Of a stretch of DNA of 64,000 nucleotides, positions 57,490 through 64,000 are shown piece by piece (positions within the stretch are counted from its first letter, which is position 1; every line of letters starts with the position of its first letter). The stretch covers positions 558,001 through 622,000 of the forward strand of contig JAHLMK010000007.1 in the NCBI GenBank assembly GCA_019915135.1, in the 5' to 3' direction. This stretch comes from Strobilurus pachycystidiatus. Lineage: Eukaryota > Basidiomycota > Agaricomycetes > Agaricales > Physalacriaceae. Below the pieces are notes generated by a model, which saw nothing but the letters and a program-made list of their open reading frames with translations, ran no database searches and was not told the DNA's origin. The position numbers were made by a program, and so were the translations under genes.

Positions 57490-58720
57490 GTGACTGCCGC
57501 AATTTTCTGACTTTGTGTTTACTAGTAAGTAACTCTCCTTTTTCTATTATGATTACTGTACTAGGTTCGAACGATGTGACTTGTACATATACAACACTTA
57601 AGCTGATATTCTGGATGCTATTCTTTTCGCTTCGCCCAGACCCCAGATTGATTGGTATTTTTTTCTTCTTCCCACGGAACTTGTCTCCTTCTACTACTTA
57701 TGATTACGCTACAACCAGGGAACTCAATCCAGAGCTGCTCCTCACCGGGCTGAGCGCTACTCCTTCGCGAGGTTCGTTGACGTTGGACTCATGCATCTCA
57801 CGGGACCTCCTCGCCAATTTTATCCGCAGTCCAAGTTGGTGTGGCGCAGCGCATCTGCGAAGACAGGGCTACAAATCATTAGCAATCCTATCAAATTATT
57901 CTCGGTTTCTCGAATGTGGAACGACAGGTTTGCGCGAACTTCATGTAAGTATTCTTCGACAGTTGCCTCCATCAATTTTGGGCTCTCGCATGGACGGTAA
58001 TTTATCCAGCCTCCAAGGCAACGTTCAATGGCACTTCTGGCCGGTAATTACCCCGTCCAGGCTAGTGTCAAACGTCGCTCATCTAGATCATGACTTGAAT
58101 GGTCTCAGCTCATCTAGATTCTACAACTGTTCATCGGTTAGTATCACCATACTCACAATGTCGAATTCGAGGGCACTGTGGGGTGGGTCACATGGTGACA
58201 TTGAACCCCGGGCCCTCACCGATGTCGACACTTGGGCCCCAGCGCTGCAGAATATGAGACCAAGGCGAAGAGTTTTGATTTCTTCGGTGATGCCGATGCG
58301 ACTCGGCAACATCGCTGTGCATAACTCATTCTATGCTTCTTGGCGTTTGGATGGCCTGTCTCCTTGAATAGGTTACGCACATTTGACAGCACCGAATGTC
58401 AATGAAGGCCGGAACACCAACCTCGAACTTGGCGCTGGTTTCAATTGAATACATTTCGGTCCCCCGGTTAGAGTCAGTGACAATCATGACCGCCACTCGA
58501 ACGAAAGCCTTCTTCAGTTGCTTGGAAACGTCTTGACTTTAATCAGCACGGAATTGACGCATCTGGACTCGTGGAAAGATCCCACTTCGATGTATTCATA
58601 TCCGACACGAGGGTGTATTGCTATTCACAGCCTCGCATGATGATGATTGAATAGAGGTCAGTTAAAGTACTTCTCACACATTCCTTCGTCTCACACTCAT
58701 CTGGTCTCCTTCTTCTAGTC
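57490..58720 (+). other. Intergenic with one long unexplained frame
   Basis: A 284-codon plus-strand frame (57513-58367) has Leu-rich stretches such as GLRELHVSILRQLPPSIL that recall degraded F-box/LRR proteins. It has no F-box, an implausible start and no splice support. It could be a decayed F-box gene or chance. Confidence 0.3.
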
Positions 58721-61109
58721 ATGCCTCGAGAGAACAGCCTCTCTGACTCGGATGGACGCTCCCTGACGCCTGACCTCAGCGAAGGAGAGGATGTCCTTCC
58801 TGTTTCCCCCACGTACTCGTCGACACGACATGCACAACCAAGCACTGCCGCGGTTGAACAGCAGTCGCGCATATCCTTGTCGGGCCGCTCAGCACGCTCG
58901 ACTGCCTCACAAAAACCGGAGCGCCTGGTAGTCGGACGGATCCCCAATGCGCGGTTTCGCGCTGCTGTGCGCAAGGTGATGTACATGAGGAGAGGTACGC
59001 AGCACATGATGCGGGGCTTCCCAGGCGCAGAGCCTGGTGTGGACCCCCGACGAGCCTCGGCAGATATACAGTACGGAAATATCAGGCAGAACTGTATCAT
59101 TGAAATTTTTGACTATTCGGTGAGTGAGGTTCAGATTCGGCAGGCCTCTTGCTCACCTACATCTCAGGGAGTCAGCTGCAGCTACGGGCGCATGACGAAC
59201 AGCGAATTCGTGAACCTCATGTATGACCGACGGGCAAGTGAAGCCGAGCCATGGGTCAAGGTACGATGGATCAATATCTGCGGCATTAGCTGGGACGTTA
59301 TCAAAGCCATTTCGCTCAAGTACGGTATGTGATCTGGTCCATAATCTGGGGCGGGGTAATGACAAGGAAATCGGCACTCATAGAGATTCATCCTCTGGCT
59401 CTCGAGGATGTTTTCCACGCTCGCGCCCAGACGCGCTCCAAAGCCGATTATTACTCACAACATCTCTTCCTTCGTATCATGGTACACGAACTCGAAGAAT
59501 CGGGACAGCCTCTTGAGGTCAGCTCACAACGACCTGAGTCTTCGTTACCCAGCGGTCCCAGGACAGCGTCGCCTTTGCCGTTCACAGATGACGACAAGGA
59601 GGCTCTAGCCTTGCAAGAACATGTCTCCGGAGATGATCGCACACTGTACGGCAGTGTTCCCTCGCGAAACAAGTCATTCCTTCGTCGACGTTCGAAGCCG
59701 ACAGGCTTGTCCACATCGCCAACTTCATCGGTGGATGTAGATGCCCTCAAATCCGGCAAGGCGGCGGCAAAAGAAGAACAGGAAGCGAGGGTCAGCATCT
59801 CTGCGCTGAAGCTCAAAGAAGATGCAGTGAACGTCAAGACCTATCCCATGTTTATCTTCTTGTTCCGCGATGGGACGGTAATTTCGCTGAATCCTCATAC
59901 CGCATGTCATATCACTCAGCCCATCACCCACCGCCTTCACCGCCGTGACACAGGACTACGTGCTTCGGCGGATCCATCGCTTTTGGTTCATGCTTTGCTG
60001 GATCTCAGTAAGCTGCGTCCGAGTTGATGCATCACGACTTCGGCGCTGATTCGATGATATAGTTGTTGACAAGGCCCTGGAGGTCATCGATGCGTATCAG
60101 TGCGTCTCAATTGTTCTACTTCACGACCGGGATGTTGTTGATTGCGCCTCAGACGTAAGATTCAGAAGTTCGAGCGCGCTGTTCTGGCCCGCCCCAAGAT
60201 CAGCACCGTCCGTGCTCGTACGTGGACTTTTTTGGGGGCCAGATTATCAACTTACCTCGCCATTATCAGTGCACATCCTGAACGGCGATCTCATTCTTCA
60301 CAAGCGAACCATGGAGCCCATCAAAACTCTCATCTACGGCCTTCGTCGCTATGACCTTGACCGGTGTGCCGCGCTTGTTCCCGGTGACGACCAGTCAAAG
60401 GTCGTCGGTTACATGTCCCACAAAACGAAGATATATCTCGTGAGTGGATTTCGTTTCTTTGGCGAACTGCTTGGCCTGACCGTGATGGCTCCAAGGCCGA
60501 CGTGTACGACCACGCCCAGTACATGCTGAGTAGCTTGGATATGTTCGCCGAGATTAGTGGGAATCTCATTGACTACATGTTCAACGTAGGTGGTCGACTT
60601 CATAAGCGTTGCAGTGCTGATGTAGATATACAGATGACCTCAAATAATATGAACCAAGACATGTACGTGCGCCGAGCAATGTCGGACTACCACACTCACT
60701 AGTAACAGGCGAAAACTCACTCTGTCAACGGTCCTCTTGCTCCCACTTACTTTCCTTACGGGCTACTTCGTGCGTCACTGACTCTTTTTTCACGTACATA
60801 CTTTCCCTCACTCTCATTCAGGGGATGAACTTTGATCCTATGTGGTCTGTGCATCACAACTCTGATCTCCTGTGAGCCAATTCTGAGCCTTTCTTGATGT
60901 CCGGTTGTCTAATATCTGTATTTGTAGATTCTGGAAGATCGCGCTACCAATCATGGCCGTTCTGACCCCGATGTTTTTGTGGACGGAAATCGGGTATTAT
61001 CTCCACTATCTTCAGAAAAAGAAGCTACTGCGGTGCGTAGGGTACGCATATTCTGGCATCTTTTCACTAAATATTCTTCTCTCTCTCAAGGGACATCAAG
61101 CGGCTCTAG
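58721..61109 (+). CDS. CorA-family Mg2+ transporter (Mnr2/Alr-like)
   Basis: Moves magnesium across a membrane (vacuolar or plasma). The start MPRENSLSDSDGRS is followed by a Ser-rich cytosolic N-terminus. Then comes the CorA funnel domain: VRWINICGISWDVIKAISLK, IHPLALEDVFHARAQTRSKA, a long charged insertion and paired long helices. The signature is at the end: LTLSTVLLLPLTFLTGYF, then GMNFDPMW with the GMN selectivity motif, FWKIALPIMAVLTPMFLWTE and a basic tail. About nine introns are spliced. One separates TGYF from GMNF, and a final one restores the ending LLRDIKRL and a TAG at 61109. GMN and both membrane helices are intact, so it should be functional. Whether it is the vacuolar or plasma-membrane type is undecided. 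Confidence 0.85.
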
Positions 61110-61474
61110 TCTCCAGAACGACGACTCAAGAGTTCATACCCGGATAGCGTTATTTAATGTGTTTATTGTGGCTTTGTTCTGTGAACATCTTCTGCGCAAC
61201 GGTTCCGCGTCTCTAGTACGCCTTGAAACTCAGATCTCGAGTAGAAAGAAACGGAAATGCAAGAATTCATGCAAGTACAGAATATACATAGTCCATGATG
61301 CAAGTGTACAACGATCTGATACTTATGGATGAGGGGGGTGGGAAACGTAAGAAGCAGTCGTAAAATTTGAGAGACAAAGCGACGAAGCAATGGTGGGTCC
61401 TGTCGAAGCCTACGGATGGTGGCAGGTGATACCGGCATGACACTGTTCCAGTTGCAGAAAAGCGTAGTGACCCA
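61110..61474. other. Convergent 3' region
   Basis: Between the ends of the CorA gene (+) and the small unknown gene (-). A minus-strand open frame spans part of it but shows no motif. Confidence 0.4.
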
Positions 61475-62023
61475 TTTACGGGTCAGCACAATCCAATTGG
61501 TGGACCTGCTGCAAAGTTGTGAGTAATCCTCAACGAGTCATTCGGAGTCAACACACAATCTTAAGGTCGTCCAAGTCGCTGGCCGATTTGTGATAGATTT
61601 CCCAGTCATAACTAGGATTTTCTTGACGCTTGTTCCCATATTTCACAGTCCAATAAATCGGGTGATGGTGCATATATCGGGAGATCTCTCTGATATATCT
61701 ACATAGCAAGACGCATGAGCTTGCAGTTCAGGAGAGGCAATTCAAAATGTGGCTTACGCGTCGAGTTCGGCAGTGACTTTGCGGACATCCTCGCGATCAT
61801 GCGCATGTCGAGGGTACCGTTCGATCTCTGCTCTGTAGCAGCGCGCCAATTTGACCTGCTGATCCCACATACCACCAGACGGTGACCGCTGCACCTCAGA
61901 AGGCGACCACGGCACGTCAGGCGGCGACCACTGCGCCCTAGGCGGCCCCTGAACGACAGACGACAACCACCGCACGATGGGCGATAAAATAGGCGACTTG
62001 TTGCGCCGACCTGCTTTGGGCAT
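61475..62023 (-). CDS. Small hypothetical protein with SP-rich repeats
   Basis: Starts MPKAGRRNKSPILSPIVRWL at 62023. It has an imperfect 7-9 residue repeat (WSPPDVP, WSPSEVQ, RSPSGGM), then WDQQVKLARCYRAEIERYPR. After a 59-nt intron (GTAAGC...TGTAG) the frame continues YIREISRYMHHHPIYWTVKY and SYDWEIYHKSASDLDDLKI. A last intron joins a short end with a stop at 61475. The joined sequence is clearly protein-like (aromatic and charged, no stops), which supports the model. The family is not recognised. The basic N-terminus could direct it to the nucleus. Confidence 0.5.
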
Positions 62024-62553
62024 GATTGATAGACGATGCCAGGCTACGAGAGGATGGCTGCGGCTTGCGTAGACGGACGGGAAGGACGGGAAGGAAGGAA
62101 GGAGGTGTAGAGGAGAATGACAATCGACACAAGAAGAAGAGACAGTGCATTTATGTAGTCTGCTGTTGTTGCGTGGAAACATCTAGAGTAACCGAACTGA
62201 TGGCGGATGATATAGAACGAGGGGAAGGATGTGCGAAAAACAATGGAATGAGGCGCCGATCCATCATGATCAGTGGGCGTCGATCCATCAGTGGGCGTCA
62301 ATAGGACCTCGGCCGGAATAGCATAGCAACCTGGCGAGGGCTAAATGTCCTGGGTTCCGTGTCCCCACATGTGCTCGTCCAGACGCCGGCCCCGTCATCC
62401 AAAAAAGAATGCCCATGAGCTCTCAAGAACATCAGTGGCTGTTGTAGATTCGGCGAAGACGATCCCATCAAGGAGTGCAGGTAGAGAAGCCCCGGATGAC
62501 AGAGCAAATCGAACGAGGGTGAGGTTGTCGTTTCCGAATTGCTTAACGCTTCA
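62024..62553. other. Intergenic region
   Basis: Holds the promoter of the small unknown gene and the 3' flank of the NMN adenylyltransferase. GATCCATCA and GTGGGCGTC are directly repeated around 62260-62300. Nothing else was seen. Confidence 0.4.
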
Positions 62554-63482
62554 TCATCGATAGAGCCCGTGCTGCTGAATGTAATCGACGACCGATTGTG
62601 GCAATAGGTGCCGCACTGAGAGCCCACGTTGAATAGCCAGGCGAACCTACATTCAAACGGTCTCAGCTTCAATTGGTGCTCCGCATATCCTGGACTTACC
62701 TTGGTGCTCGAGACATCGTTCTCAATGAGCTGCGGTACCAGATGAATATTGTGCCGCCAACGCGCGAGACTTTCGATAGCCTGGTCCATGTCCGCGCCCG
62801 AACGGTCGACGATGAAGCATCCATGGCGCCCCAAGATGTGTTCGAGCTATCAATTAGTCAATGACTGTAAGTTGGGAGAATAGCGTTATGTCGACTGACA
62901 TCGTCATCGCTCCAAAGACCTGGCGAGCTCATTGTCGCAATAAGATCAGAGCCAGCGAGTAGCATAACACGGGCCTTCTTTCGCTGTCCATCCGCCGTCC
63001 GTACCCCGCCAAAGACTGTATTGATTTGGTGGTCAAAGTGGTCGAGTACACTAGCCGTGAGTTGGTAAGATGACTGCGAGGCTTCCCAAGGATCGACCAT
63101 TATTCCTGTGCATGATTCCTTGGCAGCGACGGTGCACATCGCTACGCTGTGAGATAGCATGGGCATGATGCGACAAAGGAGAAAAGGATGGTGGCTCTCA
63201 CCGATGCTCTGCGTCCAGTAGACCTGTCTTCTTGTACCCATCACTGACTGGACTGAGGTAGCCGCCGACGACCTCGAAGTCGGTGTTCTGCCGAATGTAG
63301 TTTTCGGCCATCTCGAACATTTGTAGATGGAGGTTGGTGACGGGATTGAAGGAGCCGCAGGAGACGAGGACTACGGGCGTCTTCCGTGGGTCTTGCAGAA
63401 CGCTACGGAGCCAGTGGGTCGGGAAGGTGTAACTGGGGAGATGATGGGCGGCAGGCTTGTCCTCGGTACGATTTCCTTCCAT
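62554..63482 (-). CDS. Nicotinamide/nicotinate mononucleotide adenylyltransferase
   Basis: Joins NMN or NaMN with ATP to make NAD or its acid form, in nucleus or cytosol. The start is MEGNRTEDKPAAHHLPSYTF at 63482. The nucleotidyltransferase motif CGSFNPVTNLHLQMFE (G-S-F-N-P-x-T-x-x-H) follows, then VVGGYLSPVSDGYKKTGLL. After an intron come MVDPWEASQSSYQLTASVLD and RVMLLAGSDLIATMSSPGLW, then LGRHGCFIVDRSGAD. The end is DVSSTKVRLAIQRGLSVRHL and PQSVVDYIQQHGLY, where the ISSTxIR-type ATP motif is rebuilt across the last intron. All family motifs are present and in order, with four short-intron-separated exons. It is probably essential and intact. Confidence 0.9.
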
Positions 63483-64000
63483 TGTGGCTCGGGTTCCCGA
63501 GCAAGGACGCGTGTGGTGCTGGGTGTAGCTGCATAGTGGGTCAGAGCGGTGCCACAAAGGCTGAGGACGCTGTCTCGGATAAACAGCGTATAAGTTGGAT
63601 GGGAGTAGCCCGAAGCGTTTGACAGTCAAACGCCTCGCCGTCATTTGCGCAAGCATGTGCACTAGGGCTCACTTGATGTTCCCTTATTGATTGTGCTGAA
63701 GCACATGCATCGTTCTCGTCAAGATTGCTTGGAGAACACCGGCGTCCGACGCTGTAAGTCGTTATACGGGACAAGGACTGTGTGGTGGTTGTTGTTGGTG
63801 GTGGTGATGATGGTGGGTGCTAGCCTACGTCAGTGACACTGATTCAAATTGAAATTGTAGGCGACACGGTCATCTGATCTCGAGTCTTTTCCTCCTTCAA
63901 CTTGAGTCTCCTTCGCCACTGTCACTGTCAGTGTCAGATGCTACATTGCTAGCATCGGATCCAGTCCTTATCACATTCAAAGCCAACCGGCAATTTCATT
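63483..64000. other. Upstream region of the adenylyltransferase gene
   Basis: Contains a G/T-rich simple-sequence run (about 63780-63818, TGGTGGTTGTTGTTGGTGG) and a small GTCACTGTCACTGTCAGTGT repeat near 63920. No gene recognised before the window ends. Confidence 0.4.

Noticed and set aside
57513..58367. 284-codon frame as a protein gene
   Set aside because: No plausible start, no splice sites, no domain. Only weak leucine-rich patches, so described as unexplained sequence.
1..64000. Search for CRISPR arrays, rRNA, operons or bacterial-type signals
   Set aside because: None seen. Genes are intron-rich and individually spaced, as expected for fungal nuclear DNA.

Overview
The window is nuclear DNA from a filamentous basidiomycete, most likely an Agaricomycete. 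The evidence is the dense packing of genes split by many 45-60 nt GT-AG introns, a sterol glucosyltransferase of the UGT51/Atg26 type, a DUF6534-like seven-helix protein, F-box/LRR and BTB proteins, and a large transposase-like family that I recognise as common in mushroom genomes. No ribosomal RNA, tRNA or CRISPR could be supported.

Layout. 0.3-1.8 kb: a pRiA4b ORF-3-like/MYND protein. 2.4-26.1 kb: a same-strand array of six paralogous two-finger C2H2 proteins (2.4, 4.7, 9.5, 12.3, 22.2 and 24.2 kb) plus one dead finger fragment at 8.6 kb. All six have a phase-1 intron at the same place inside finger 1. Two members (12.3 and 22.2 kb) lie in a 1.7-1.8 kb segmental duplication that includes the promoter. 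The array is broken up by a 540 bp hAT-like MITE and by a 6 kb transposase-like gene on the minus strand, itself split by a 1.56 kb inverted-repeat insertion. 27-31 kb: sterol 3-beta-glucosyltransferase. 31.3-32.1 kb: a short-chain dehydrogenase with an in-frame stop. 32.9-34.5 kb: an F-box protein. 35.4-40.3 kb: a large minus-strand EF-hand/ZZ-finger protein with a very acidic linker.

40.7-45.75 kb is a transposon stack: a 589 bp Mutator-like element with a 9 bp target duplication sits on the edge of a 645 bp element flanked by TA; next comes a foldback element whose left arm is split by a young LTR retrotransposon that carries only gag. 46-53 kb holds a possible 2H-phosphoesterase-like protein, an isoprenylcysteine methyltransferase (ICMT) family protein, a DUF6534-like membrane protein, and fragments of duplicated exons, including an orphan ICMT C-terminus. 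54-64 kb is ordinary gene space: BTB protein, secreted protein with dibasic sites, CorA-type Mg2+ transporter, a small unknown protein, and NMN adenylyltransferase.

Exon limits were worked out by hand from splice sites and reading frame. For the C2H2 genes (except the first), the F-box gene and the transposase the exon lengths sum to whole codons; elsewhere the boundaries are approximate. The housekeeping genes form no obvious pathway. The interest lies in the transcription-factor array and the nested transposons.
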